From JACVRW01 sp963751105 (lineage in GTDB: Bacteria; Actinomycetota; Thermoleophilia; Solirubrobacterales; Thermoleophilaceae), in the NCBI GenBank assembly GCA_963751105.1, contig CAVVTG010000002.1:1612001-1676000 (forward strand): 64,000 bases of DNA. The letters run 5' to 3'. Position numbers and translations under genes: made by a program. How positions within the stretch are numbered: position 1 is the first letter of the stretch; every line of letters starts with the position of its first letter. This document shows, one piece after another, positions 47,675 to 57,924 of this stretch. Under the pieces are notes generated by a model. The model did not search any database, was not told the DNA's origin, and saw only the letters and a program-made list of their open reading frames with translations.

Positions 47675-48928
47675 ATGAGTCCGGGTACATTGGGCGGGAC
47701 CATGCGTCTGAGTGACCGTGCAGGCGCCGTCGCGTGGGCCGCGTGCGGGCTGACCTTGGTGCTCGCGACGGCGCGTCTGGGGCTAGCGATCGCGGACCCT
47801 GAGTCATCGAGCTCCGCCGGCAATCCGCTAGTGCCGGGTGGCGGCGTTCCCGTGGCGGCCTTCGAAGCCCTGGTGCTGATGCTGCTGGGCGTGATCGGCG
47901 CTGTCGTGGCATCGCGAGAGCCGCGCAACGCCGTCGGGTGGGTCCTGTCCGCGATCCCGATCTCCTTTGGACTGCTGATCCTCGGCAGCCACACCTACTG
48001 GAGCCTTGCTCTCGGGCATCCCGATCGGAGCGGCGCGGCTGACCTCGTGGCGTGGCTGTCGAGTTGGATCTGGATCCCCGCCATGGTGCTCGCCCTCACC
48101 CTGTTCCCGCTGCTGTTCCCATCCGGGCGCCTACTCACGCCGCGCTGGCGCCCGGTGGCATGGGTAGCGATCGCGGCCGGCCCGGCGCTCTTCGTAGGGA
48201 CTGCCTTCGCTCCCGGACGCTTCGAGGACTATCCCGTCCAGAACCCGCTCGGGGCCGAAGGCGCCCTCGAGGCCCCGGCCCAGGTGATCGGGGGCCTGGG
48301 GTTTGCGCTGCTGATCGCCGCGACGTTCGCGGCGGCGGCCTCGCTCGTCATCCGTTTCCGCCGCTCGCACGGAGAGGAACGGCAGCAGCTCAAGTGGGTC
48401 ACGGCCGCAGTTGCGCTGTTCGCGGTCATCTTCGTCGTCCCGACGGAGCAGATCGCGGGCGACGACGTGGGCTTCGCGAGCCTGCTTCTCGGCCTGCTGT
48501 TGGTCGCGGGCGCAGTGGCGGTCGCCATCCTGCGCTATCGCCTCTGGGACATCGACGTCGTGATCAACCGCACCCTCGTCTACGGTGCGCTGACGGCGAC
48601 GCTCGGCCTGGCCTATCTAGGGAGCGTGCTCTTGCTGCAGAGACTGCTGAGCACGCTGACCGAGGGCTCTAACCTCGCGATCGCAGGCTCGACCCTGGCG
48701 GTGGCGGCCCTCTTCCGCCCGGCTCGCGCTCGCATCCAGGGAGCGGTCGACCGCCGCTTCTACCGGCGCAAGTACGACGCCGGCCGTACGCTCGCGCACT
48801 TTGGCTCGCGCCTGCGCGACGAAGTGGCGCTCGACGCACTCAGCGCCGAGCTGATCGCGGTCGTCGGCGAAACGATGCAGCCCGCCCACCTGTCCCTGTG
48901 GCTCCTACCGCAACAGCCGAAGCAATGA
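47675..48928 (+). CDS. polytopic membrane sensor-like protein 1
   Basis: A 417-residue protein with about ten membrane helices, then a conserved module: YRLWDIDVVINRTLVYGALT, FRPARARIQGAVDRRFYRRK, LRDEVALDALSAELIAVVGE and a closing MQPAHLSLWL. In other actinobacterial proteins this module is the membrane half of sensor kinases or SpoIIE phosphatases; here no catalytic domain follows. It is paralogous to the next gene over its whole length. ATG 47675 is used; ATG 47702 is possible. First gene of an eight-gene coupled operon, and its stop overlaps the next start as ATGA. Confidence 0.75.
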   Translation: MSPGTLGGTMRLSDRAGAVAWAACGLTLVLATARLGLAIADPESSSSAGNPLVPGGGVPVAAFEALVLMLLGVIGAVVASREPRNAVGWVLSAIPISFGLLILGSHTYWSLALGHPDRSGAADLVAWLSSWIWIPAMVLALTLFPLLFPSGRLLTPRWRPVAWVAIAAGPALFVGTAFAPGRFEDYPVQNPLGAEGALEAPAQVIGGLGFALLIAATFAAAASLVIRFRRSHGEERQQLKWVTAAVALFAVIFVVPTEQIAGDDVGFASLLLGLLLVAGAVAVAILRYRLWDIDVVINRTLVYGALTATLGLAYLGSVLLLQRLLSTLTEGSNLAIAGSTLAVAALFRPARARIQGAVDRRFYRRKYDAGRTLAHFGSRLRDEVALDALSAELIAVVGETMQPAHLSLWLLPQQPKQ

Positions 48929-50106
48929 GCGGACACGTCAGCACGCGCCTTGCTTGGGCGTTGGCTGCGCTCGCGGTTGCCCTGTTGGTGTCCGGCGCCG
49001 TAGTGCTGGTGGCAAGTGGGATCGGGGTGAACTTCGGCAAGGAGGTCATCATCTGGTTGATCACGCTCGTGTTCGCCGCGACGGGCGTGTTGATCGCAAC
49101 TCGCCAACCGCGCAACGCCATCGGGTGGACCTTCCTCGGGGCGGCTGTGGCGGCCGGGCTCGGGAGCTTGGCCAGCTCGTACGCCGACTACTGGGTGGAC
49201 GGCAGAGGTGGAACGGAGTGGCTCGGAGAGGCGGCGGCCTGGTACGGGAATCTCTCCTGGATGCCGTTCATCCTCGTCCCCGTGACCTTCCTCCTGTTGC
49301 TGTTCCCGGACGGTCGCCTGCTCTCACGCCGCTGGCGCGTGGTCGCGTGGTGCGCGGGGGTGGGCATCGCGGGGAGCTTCGTGGTGGAGGGCTTGCGTCC
49401 CGGTCCCATCCCGGACTATCCCCAGATCAGCAACCCTTACGGCGTCGAGAGCGGAGCCCTGGACGGACTCGAAGCGCTCACGGCTCTCGTCCTCCTCGTG
49501 GGGATTCTCGGCTCGGCTCTCTCCCTCATCCTCAGGTTCCGGCGCGCGCGAGGCGAGCAACGCCTGCAGATGAAGTGGCTCGCCTTCGCGGGGACGGTGG
49601 CCGCGGTCACGGTCCCGGTCGGCACGGTCGCGTCGGAGCTGGTGGGGGAGATCGCGTACGTCCCGATCATGCTGAGTGTCCTGGGCCTGCCGGCGGCCAC
49701 CGGCGTCGCGATCCTGCGCCACCGCCTCTACGACATCGACGTCGTGATCAACCGCACGCTGGTCTACGGCGCCCTGACGGCGACGCTCGCGCTCACATAC
49801 CTCGGCAGCGTCCTGCTGCTCCAGCTTGCGCTGAGCGGCATCACCGAGGAATCGGGGCTTGCCGTCGCCGCCTCCACGCTCGCGGTGGCGGCGCTGTTCC
49901 GACCCGCCCGCACACGCATCCAGGACGTAGTCGACCGCCGCTTCTACCGGCGCAAGTACGACGCCGCGCGGACGCTGGAGCGCTTCGGCACCCAGCTGCG
50001 GGACGAGGTCGACCTCGACGCGCTCGGGAGCGAGCTGAGGGCCGTCGTGTCAGAGACCATGCAGCCGGCGTCGATCTCCCTCTGGCTGCGAGCAGAGCGG
50101 AGATGA
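48925..50106 (+). CDS. polytopic membrane sensor-like protein 2
   Basis: A 393-residue paralogue of the preceding protein: the same helix layout, PRNAIGWTFLGAA and LLLLFPDGRLLSRRWRVVAW motifs, DIDVVINRTLVYGALTATLA and RRFYRRKYDAARTLERFGTQ, ending EVDLDALGSELRAVVSETMQ and a final ISLWLRAERR. The module ends exactly where a GAF or catalytic domain would begin in homologues. Two tandem copies suggest a heterodimeric sensor. It is coupled by ATGA overlaps on both sides, its stop overlapping the cyclase start. Confidence 0.75.
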   Translation: MSGHVSTRLAWALAALAVALLVSGAVVLVASGIGVNFGKEVIIWLITLVFAATGVLIATRQPRNAIGWTFLGAAVAAGLGSLASSYADYWVDGRGGTEWLGEAAAWYGNLSWMPFILVPVTFLLLLFPDGRLLSRRWRVVAWCAGVGIAGSFVVEGLRPGPIPDYPQISNPYGVESGALDGLEALTALVLLVGILGSALSLILRFRRARGEQRLQMKWLAFAGTVAAVTVPVGTVASELVGEIAYVPIMLSVLGLPAATGVAILRHRLYDIDVVINRTLVYGALTATLALTYLGSVLLLQLALSGITEESGLAVAASTLAVAALFRPARTRIQDVVDRRFYRRKYDAARTLERFGTQLRDEVDLDALGSELRAVVSETMQPASISLWLRAERR

Positions 50107-50693
50107 AGGCGCGCGTCGAGCCGGAATGGGCCTTGGTCACGGTCCTCTTCGTCGACATCCGCGGCTTCACGACGTTCGCGGACCGCTCGACAGCGCACGA
50201 GGCGGTCGCCTACCTGAACGAGTTCTTCGGGCTGGTGGTGCCGATCGTGACAGCGCATGCCGGCCACGCGAACAAGCTGCTCGGCGACGGGCTCTTAGGC
50301 GTCTTCGGCGCCCCGGAGGCCCTGCCGGACCACGCCGACCGGGCGCTCGCGGCAGCCTCGGCCATGCTTCATGGCGTCGAGTCCCACTTCGGTGAACGCT
50401 GCCGCATCGGCATCGGGGTCAACTCAGGGCTCGTCCTCGTCGGGACGATCGGCGGGGGTGAGCTGGTCGAGCTCGGCGTGGTCGGGGATCCGGTGAACGT
50501 CGCTGCCCGCGTGCAGGACGCCACCCGGGAGCTCGGCGAGTCGCTTCTCCTCACCGAGGCGACGCGCTCCCTGCTCGAAGACCGCGACAGTGGTATCGAG
50601 AGCCGTGGAACGCTGTCTCTGAGGGGCAAGGCCCAGCCGGTCGCGGTCTACCGCCTCGAGTCCCGTAACGCTTCCCGGACGCCGCTCGCGTAG
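50103..50693 (+). CDS. class III adenylate/guanylate cyclase
   Basis: A 196-residue stand-alone cyclase catalytic domain. The metal aspartates are D18 (LFVDIRGFTTF) and D62 (NKLLGDGLLGVFG). Lys58 and the Asp of VVGDPVNVAAR fit ATP specificity, and the Asn/Arg transition-state pair is in PVNVAAR. It is therefore probably an active adenylate cyclase making cAMP. It lacks its own sensor domain, and ATGA overlap with the membrane protein suggests that protein controls it. It sits between the membrane half and the phosphatase half of what is often one polypeptide. Confidence 0.9.
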   Translation: MKARVEPEWALVTVLFVDIRGFTTFADRSTAHEAVAYLNEFFGLVVPIVTAHAGHANKLLGDGLLGVFGAPEALPDHADRALAAASAMLHGVESHFGERCRIGIGVNSGLVLVGTIGGGELVELGVVGDPVNVAARVQDATRELGESLLLTEATRSLLEDRDSGIESRGTLSLRGKAQPVAVYRLESRNASRTPLA

Positions 50694-50705
50694 AACGGAG
50701 GACGA

Positions 50706-52319
50706 ATGACCGCTTTGACGAGATCGCTCCGGCGCAGGCTCAGCAAGCGGGATCGCGCTGCCACCGAGAGCCGCGAGCAACCGTCTCCGTCACCCGACCC
50801 GATGCCGCAGCACGAGCCGGTGGAGATCGGCCCGAACGACCCGCTGATCGCGTACTTCCAGAGCGCCAGCGGGGCGGTTGACGTTGACGAGCTGGAGCTC
50901 GACTCGGCGGCTCTACGCGACCTCAAGGCCGCCGGCGTGAAGCTGGCGGTCCCGCTCGTGAGCCAGGGCGAGCTGATCGGGGTGCTCAACCTCGGTCCGC
51001 GCCTGTCGGAGCAGGACTACTCCTCCGACGACCGCAAGCTGCTCGACGACCTCGCAGGGCAGGCGGCTCCGGCGCTGCGCGTCGCCCAGCTCGTGCGCGA
51101 GCAGGAGGCGGAGGCCGTCACGCGCCAGCGCTTCGAGCAGGAGCTCGAAGTCGCCCGGCTGATCCAGCAGAACTTCCTGCCCAAGGAGCTTCCCGATCTC
51201 CCCGGCTGGCAGATCGCGGCGTACTACCGCCCGGCCCGCGAGGTCGGCGGCGACTTCTACGACGTGATCCCGCTTCCCGACGGCCGCGTGGGGTTCGTGG
51301 TCGGCGACGTGACCGACAAGGGAGTGCCCGCCGCTCTCGTCATGTCGGCGACACGCAGCGTGCTGCGTGCGTCCGCCCAGCGCCTGATCGAGCCCGGCGA
51401 GGTGCTCGAGCGCGTCAACGAGCACCTCTGCCCCGACATGCCGGAGAAGATGTTCGTCACCTGCCTCTACGGCGTGCTCGATCCCGAGACTGGGCACCTG
51501 CGCTTCGCGAATGCCGGCCACGACCTCCCCTACGTCAAGACCGTCGACGGCGTCGTCGAGCTGCGCGCGCGCGGCATGCCGCTTGGACTCATGCCGGGCA
51601 TGCCCTACGAGGAGAAGGAGGCCACCCTCCAACCGGGCGAGAGCGTGCTGCTCCACTCCGACGGGGTCGTGGAAGCGCACGATCCGGACAGGGAGATGTT
51701 CGGCTTCCCGCGCCTCAAGGAGACCGTGGCCGCCGTCCCGGGAGGCCAGCCGCTGATCGACCGCGTGCTGAGCGATCTGGAGGACTTCACCGGTCCGGAC
51801 GCCGAGCAGGAAGATGACATCACGATGGTCACGCTCGAGCGGTCGGCCGGCGGCGGTCACGTCGCGGCGGTCTCCAACGGCCGGGTGCTCGCCGACTTCG
51901 AGCTGCCAAGCGAGCCCGGCAACGAGCGCGAGGCGATCGAGCGCGTCGAAAGCGCGGTCGCGGGGCTCGGCCTCGAGCCCGCACGCGTCGAACGCCTGAA
52001 GACGGCGGTCGGCGAGGCCACGATGAACGCGATGGAGCACGGCAGCGAGTACCGCGCCGATCGGCCGGTTTCGATCCGCGTGCTCGTCTCTACGGACCGG
52101 TTGCGCGTGCAGGTGACGGACCAGGGCGAGGCGGGCGAGCTCGCCGAGCCCGAGACCCCGGACCTGCAGGCGAAGCTCGAAGGCCGCCAGAAGCCCCGCG
52201 GCTGGGGGCTGTTCCTGATCGAGAAGATGGTCGACGAGGCGCGCGTGACGGGCGAAGGCGGCGGACGCACCGTCGAGCTCGCCCTGCGCCTGGAAGGAGT
52301 CCCAGATGACGACGAGTGA
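50706..52319 (+). CDS. SpoIIE-type PP2C phosphatase fused to RsbW-like kinase domain
   Basis: A 537-residue protein with Shine-Dalgarno GGAGG seven bases before ATG 50706. It has the C-terminal part of a GAF-like domain (residues about 40-130, LAVPLVSQGELIGVLNLGPR) and a PPM domain (about 165-375) with metal residues in VGGDFYDV, VGDVTDKG, LLHSDGVVEA and EQEDDITMV. A GHKL domain (about 395-535) follows, with N box GEATMNAMEHG, G1 VTDQGEAG and G2 RGWGLFLIEKMV. The phosphatase that activates STAS proteins and the kinase that inactivates them are thus in one chain. Confidence 0.93.
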   Translation: MTALTRSLRRRLSKRDRAATESREQPSPSPDPMPQHEPVEIGPNDPLIAYFQSASGAVDVDELELDSAALRDLKAAGVKLAVPLVSQGELIGVLNLGPRLSEQDYSSDDRKLLDDLAGQAAPALRVAQLVREQEAEAVTRQRFEQELEVARLIQQNFLPKELPDLPGWQIAAYYRPAREVGGDFYDVIPLPDGRVGFVVGDVTDKGVPAALVMSATRSVLRASAQRLIEPGEVLERVNEHLCPDMPEKMFVTCLYGVLDPETGHLRFANAGHDLPYVKTVDGVVELRARGMPLGLMPGMPYEEKEATLQPGESVLLHSDGVVEAHDPDREMFGFPRLKETVAAVPGGQPLIDRVLSDLEDFTGPDAEQEDDITMVTLERSAGGGHVAAVSNGRVLADFELPSEPGNEREAIERVESAVAGLGLEPARVERLKTAVGEATMNAMEHGSEYRADRPVSIRVLVSTDRLRVQVTDQGEAGELAEPETPDLQAKLEGRQKPRGWGLFLIEKMVDEARVTGEGGGRTVELALRLEGVPDDDE

Positions 52320-52671
52320 GCTCCAGGCATCCGTGCGCGGGCGCGACGGGCTGGCTGTCATCGACCTGACGGGGGACGTCAACGCGGCCGCCGAGCAGGC
52401 CCTGAACCAGGCCTATGCCGAGGCCACGGCCGGCGGCGCCACCTCGGTCGCCCTCAACTTCGAGCGCGCCGACTACATCAACAGCACCGGTATCGCGCTG
52501 ATCGTCGGGTTGCTTGCCCAGGCGCGCAAGAGCGGGATCGAAGTCAAGGCATTCGGGCTGTCGGACCACTACCGCGAGATCTTCGAGATCACGCGGCTGG
52601 CCGACTTCATGACCATCGCCGACAACGAAGAGCGCGCCGTCAACGACGGCGAGAGGAGCAACGATGCCTGA
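52306..52671 (+). CDS. STAS anti-sigma factor antagonist 1
   Basis: A 121-residue RsbV/SpoIIAA-like protein. The STAS core has GLAVIDLTGDVNAAAEQALN and the phosphorylatable Ser in YINSTGIALI. FGLSDHYREIFEITRLADFM is the conserved C-terminal helix. It overlaps the phosphatase-kinase gene by 14 bases. It is a likely substrate of both domains of that protein. A C-terminal acidic tail (DNEERAVNDGERSN) is extra to the domain. Confidence 0.93.
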   Translation: MTTSELQASVRGRDGLAVIDLTGDVNAAAEQALNQAYAEATAGGATSVALNFERADYINSTGIALIVGLLAQARKSGIEVKAFGLSDHYREIFEITRLADFMTIADNEERAVNDGERSNDA

Positions 52672-53023
52672 GGCAGCGACCACATTCGATGTGCGCGAGA
52701 TGTCGGAGCAGATCCGCGTGATCGACATCAAGGGCGACATCACGGCCCAGAGCGAGGACGTGCTGATGGACGCCTACGGCCGCGCGAGTACGGACGGCGT
52801 GAGCGCGATAGTGCTCAACTTCACCGGCCTCGACTACATGAACAGCGGTGGCATCGGTCTGCTCGTCACGCTGCTCGTGCGCGCCCAGCGCCAGCACCAG
52901 CGCGTGCTCGCCTACGGCCTGTCCGACCACTACCGCCAGATCTTCGAGCTGACCCGTCTCGACGAGGCGGTCGGCATCCATGACTCGGCGGACGACGCGC
53001 TGGCCGCGGCCGGCGGGTCCTGA
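52664..53023 (+). CDS. STAS anti-sigma factor antagonist 2
   Basis: A 119-residue second STAS protein, with IRVIDIKGDITAQSEDVLMD, the phospho-site Ser in YMNSGGIGLL, and the same GLSDHYRQIFELTRLDEAV helix as antagonist 1. The two are paralogues with different N- and C-termini. It overlaps antagonist 1 by eight bases. Two antagonists with one bifunctional phosphatase/kinase imply either two targets or a buffered switch. Confidence 0.93.
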   Translation: MPEAATTFDVREMSEQIRVIDIKGDITAQSEDVLMDAYGRASTDGVSAIVLNFTGLDYMNSGGIGLLVTLLVRAQRQHQRVLAYGLSDHYRQIFELTRLDEAVGIHDSADDALAAAGGS

Positions 53024-53031
53024 GGAGAACC

Positions 53032-53809
53032 ATGAACGACGAGACAACAAGAATGCCGGCGGCGGAGGAACAGGCGGCGGCACGCGATGCCACCAGCTGG
53101 GCCAAGTCGGTCTCGCGGCTGAACGTGTCGGAGGTGCCCGAGGGCGCCGTGAACATCAACGTCGAGGGGCGCCGCCTGACTTCGCCGATCCAGGGCTTCG
53201 GGAAGATGTGGCAGAAGACCTACCAGGTGCGGATTCCGGCCGAATCGCATCTCGAACACGGACCTGATCGCCGTCTGGAAGCAGCGCTTTCCCGACTTCT
53301 GGCCGGACGGCAACCGCTTCTACGGCCCGCTCACCGGCATCGAGCCCGGCGAGGTGGCGCTGCTGAACATGACCCTGCCGGGCAAGATGAAGCTGTCAAC
53401 CGGCGTGATGGTGCTCTACGCGGACGAGGAGTCGTTCACGCTGATGACGCCCGAAGGCCACATGTTCGCCGGCTGGATCACCTTCAGCGCCACGCAAGTC
53501 GACCAGCACACCGTGGCGCAGGCGCAGGTGCTGATGCGAGCCAGCGACCCGATCTTCGAGCTGGGGCTGACGCTGGGCGGCCACACGCAGGAAGACCAGT
53601 TCTGGCAGTACACGCTCACCCAGCTAGCGGCGCATTTCGAGCACGAGGGGGATGTGGACACCCAGGTCGTGTGTGTCGACAAGAAGCGCCAGTGGTCCCG
53701 GTGGAAGAACGTCTGGCACAGCTCCGCCATCCGCTCCACGCTCTACACGCTCGAGGCTCCGGGGCGGGCGCTGAAGCGGCTGTTCAAGCGCGACGGCCCG
53801 GTTGCCTGA
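53032..53809 (+). CDS. uncharacterised conserved protein, frameshifted
   Basis: The repaired protein is about 258 residues. The first frame gives RRLTSPIQGFGKMWQKTYQV and then RIPAES. One base too many near 53249 shifts the rest, which continues ISNTDLIAVWKQRFPDFWPD, NRFYGPLTGIEPGEVALLNM and FAGWITFSATQVDQHTVAQA. The fold may be START/SRPBCC-like or DUF1990-like, but I cannot name the family with certainty. It lies between the STAS genes and the desaturase-like gene in the same coupled operon. The intact codon use on both sides of the break suggests a sequence error. Confidence 0.65.
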
Positions 53810-55238
53810 GCATTCGGCCGAGGCCGTCGTAGTCGGCTCGGGCCCCAACGGGCTCGCCGCGGCCATCGTGCTCGCCCGGGCCGGCCGTGAGGTCACGGTC
53901 CTCGAGGGCGCCGACACCGTCGGCGGAGGCTGTCGCTCGGAGGAGCTGACGCTGCCGGGCTTCGTGCACGACACCTGCTCCACCGTCCACGCCCTCGCCC
54001 TCGTCTCGCCCTTCCTGAGCAACCTGCCGCTCGCGCAGCACGGGCTCGAGCTCGTGCACCCCGACGCGCCCCTGGCCCATCCCCTGGACGACGGATCCGC
54101 GGTGATGCTGGAGCGCTCGGTCGAAGAGACGGCCCGCGGCCTCGGCCGCGATGCGCAGGCCTACCGCCGGCTATTCGATCCGCTGGTCCGCGGCTCCGAC
54201 AATCTGATGCGCGAGATCCTGGGCCCACTGCGGCCGCCCCGCCATCCGCTGCTGATGGCGCGTTTCGGCTCGAGCGCTCTCCGCTCGGCGAGCGGACTCG
54301 CACGCTCGCGCTTCGAGGGCGAGCGCGCGCGCGCGCTGCTCGCCGGCTGCGCCGCCCACTCGATGCTGTCGCTGCGCAGCCCTGCGAGCGCGGCCTTCGG
54401 CTTGGTGCTCGCGCTGAGCGCGCACCGGGTCGGGTGGCCCGTGGCGCGCGGCGGCTCGCAGCGCCTTGCCGACGCGCTCGCGTCCGAGCTGCGCACGCTG
54501 GGCGGCCGGCTCGAGACGCGCCACTGGGTCGAATCTCTCGACGAGCTCCCAAGCGCCGAGACCACGCTGGTCGACGTGACCCCGCGCCAGCTGCTGCGGC
54601 TGGCCGGCCCGCGTCTCCCCCGCGGGTACGCACGACGACTCGGGCGCTACCGCTACGGGCCGGGCGTCTTCAAGCTCGACTGGGCCCTCGACGGCCCGAT
54701 CCCGTGGAAGGCTGGGCAGGTCGCCCGCGCCGGCACCGTGCACCTCGGGGGCACGCTCGACGAGATCGCGGCCTCGGAAGACGCGGTCACACAGGGCAAA
54801 CACCCCGCCCACCCATTCGTCCTGCTCGTGCAAGCGAGCCTCTTCGACCCCTCTCGGGCCCCGGAAGGCAAACACACCGGCTGGGCCTACTGCCACGTCC
54901 CGAGCGGCTCCCCACGCGACATGACCGAGGCGATCGAGACGCAGGTCGAGCGCTTCGCGCCGGGGTTCAAGGACTTGATCACCGCGCGCTCGGCGATCGG
55001 CCCGGCGGAGGTGGAGCGGCGCAACCCCAACTACGTCGGCGGCGACATCAACGGCGGCATCCAGGACCTGCGCCAGCTCTTCACCCGTCCGGTCGCGCGC
55101 CCGGTCCCCTACTCGACCCCGGTCGAGGGCCTCTACATCTGCTCCTCGTCCACGCCGCCCGGCGGCGGGGTGCACGGGATGTCCGGCTACTGGGCGGCGC
55201 GGGCGGCGCTGCGGCAAACGGGCCGCAGGCACCCGTAG
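53802..55238 (+). CDS. phytoene-desaturase-like FAD-dependent oxidoreductase
   Basis: A 478-residue flavoprotein of the CrtI/amine-oxidase superfamily. The dinucleotide-binding motif is VVGSGPNGLAAAIVLARAG at the N-terminus, followed by VLEGADTVGGGCRSEELTLP. The C-terminal FAD motif is GLYICSSSTPPGGGVHGMSG. The start is TTG 53802, overlapping the preceding gene by eight bases. The substrate may be a carotenoid or other lipid, a sensible output for light or oxidative stress. Last gene of the operon; the next gene is convergent. Confidence 0.85.
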   Translation: MPEHSAEAVVVGSGPNGLAAAIVLARAGREVTVLEGADTVGGGCRSEELTLPGFVHDTCSTVHALALVSPFLSNLPLAQHGLELVHPDAPLAHPLDDGSAVMLERSVEETARGLGRDAQAYRRLFDPLVRGSDNLMREILGPLRPPRHPLLMARFGSSALRSASGLARSRFEGERARALLAGCAAHSMLSLRSPASAAFGLVLALSAHRVGWPVARGGSQRLADALASELRTLGGRLETRHWVESLDELPSAETTLVDVTPRQLLRLAGPRLPRGYARRLGRYRYGPGVFKLDWALDGPIPWKAGQVARAGTVHLGGTLDEIAASEDAVTQGKHPAHPFVLLVQASLFDPSRAPEGKHTGWAYCHVPSGSPRDMTEAIETQVERFAPGFKDLITARSAIGPAEVERRNPNYVGGDINGGIQDLRQLFTRPVARPVPYSTPVEGLYICSSSTPPGGGVHGMSGYWAARAALRQTGRRHP

Positions 55239-55353
55239 CGATTCGGGGACCCGCGTGCGGTTCCCAGAAACCCGAAGCGCCCGTGGGAGACGCGGGTGCG
55301 GCCACGAGCAGGCCCGCCCACGGCGGTCGATCTTGCCGCCGCCGCGTCCGCGG

Positions 55354-55995
55354 TCAGGCCCTCAGTCGAAACGGCGGGTATTCGTCGGTGACGAGCAAGA
55401 ACGCGTAGGCGGTCACGCGGTTGCTCCAGCGCATGACACCCACCACGTAGTCGAACAGCGCCCGTGGGTAGCGGCCCGTGAAGAGGATCGCGAACCAAGC
55501 CGCGATGATCGCGAAGAGGGCTGCGGTGTAGAGGAAGAAGAGCGCGATGTAGTGAGGGATGGCGAGGAACCACTTGACTAGCGGCAGCCAGCGATTCAGA
55601 CCGTCCTTGGCGTCGGGGTGGTCGAGTTCGAGCCGCACGTACTGCTGCTCGTCGGTCGAGGGGTACTTGTCGCTCAGCAGCGCGCCGTATGCGCAGACGC
55701 GGGTGGAAAAGCGCAGCAGCTCGCGGTTCCAATCGAACCACCAGCGCGGGTACTTCTGCCTGAAGACGATCATCAGCAGCGGCGGCAGGAACAGCGACCC
55801 GCCTGTGGCGGCAAAGCCTGCGTAGTCGGAGCTGGAGACCGAGACGGTGCCGAGGGCGGCGAGCATGATGGCGATCGGGATCACCATGAAGATCCGAAAA
55901 GCGCTCGTGAGGCGGTTGAGGGGACGGTCGGGGTATTCGACGTCGAAGGTGAGCGGATAGCCGGGTCTTGCGGGCTGTTGCTCCGTGCTGTTCAT
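55354..55995 (-). CDS. DUF4389 membrane protein
   Basis: A 213-residue protein of DUF4389. After YPLTFDVEYPDRPLNRLTSA come a helix pair (FMVIPIAIMLAALGT and LFLPPLLMIVF), the WWFDWNRELLRFSTRVCAYG block, and two late helices (IALFFLYTAALFAIIAAWFA). The repeat of RW..D/RWSN motifs is typical. The physiological role is unknown. ATG 55995 has AAAGGAGA upstream. Expressed alone. Confidence 0.88.
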   Translation of the reverse strand: MNSTEQQPARPGYPLTFDVEYPDRPLNRLTSAFRIFMVIPIAIMLAALGTVSVSSSDYAGFAATGGSLFLPPLLMIVFRQKYPRWWFDWNRELLRFSTRVCAYGALLSDKYPSTDEQQYVRLELDHPDAKDGLNRWLPLVKWFLAIPHYIALFFLYTAALFAIIAAWFAILFTGRYPRALFDYVVGVMRWSNRVTAYAFLLVTDEYPPFRLRA

Positions 55996-56072
55996 GAAGG
56001 CGAGTCTCCTTTTGTGGTGTGTGGATCAATGGGCGGCATTGCGACGACGCGCGCGTCAGGGGAGGCAAGCGG

Positions 56073-56857
56073 TCATGCGGTCACCCCCCTGCGGGTGATC
56101 CGCCAGGCGCCGACCAGCAGCGGAACCAGCATCCACACCACCAGGGCCGTGCCCGCGTGAGCCCATTGGCTCGCGCTCAAGACCTCCTCGCCCATCGGAC
56201 TGATCCCACGGGCATAGTCCAGCCACGGGGCGACGCCGGCGAAGACGGGCAGCGAGGCCAGCGCTGCGCATGCAGTCGGTAGCGCGAAGTTGGCAACGAT
56301 CGCGGGTGCCGAGGCGAGCAGCACCGCGCCGAAGGCGACGCCGATGATCATGGCCGTGGTGAGGTAGACCGCCGACTGGCCGACCAGGGGCGCGGCCGAG
56401 GACCACGCCCCCTCACCCGGCCCCGCAAGCGCCACTGCGGCGAAAACGATCGCCACGCACAGGGCCCACATCACGAGCGCGAGGATGACGCTCGCGAGGA
56501 GCTTCGCGCTAAGTACGCGCGAGCGTACGGGGACCAGCGCGAAGGTGATCAAGCCCGTGCGCTGCGACCACTCCGAGGTCACCAGCAGGATCCCGACGAC
56601 GGGCAGGAGGATGTTCGCCGGTTGCTGCCCGGCGTACAGGACCGACTGAAGCGTGTGGTCCCCCGCGTCGCCGACCACGCAGCGGACGGCTACGACGGCA
56701 ACGGTGAGCGCGACGGTGGCCACCTGCAGCCAGAAACCGGCCCGGGTGTCGACCATCTTGCGCAGCTCCACCCGAGTAAGTCGGCCAAGGCCGGGACGGG
56801 CGGAGGATGAGGTCGCGAGCGGCACAGCCGCGTGTGGGGCGGTGAGGGTGGGGGTGC

Positions 56858-56861
<4 letters not shown>
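56073..56861 (-). CDS. ABC-2 type transporter permease
   Basis: A 262-residue permease with six helices, the ABC-2 layout used with single ATPases for lipid, antibiotic or peptide export. It begins with a short cytosolic region (LGRLTRVELRKMVDTRAGFW), which is the usual amphipathic elbow. ATG 56861 overlaps the ATPase stop as ATGA. The divergent two-component system is a likely regulator. Substrate unknown. Confidence 0.85.
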
Positions 56862-57790
<929 letters not shown>

Positions 57791-57924
57791 GCTCACAGCG
57801 TCGCCGCGGGCAGGGGCGTCCGCCACGGTCTGCGGGCCACTCTTCGCGAGCCCTTCGGCGGTGTTGGCGGCTACTTTGGTAGGGGGCCGTGTCCCTCGCC
57901 CTGGCATAGCCTTGTCGTGGGTTG

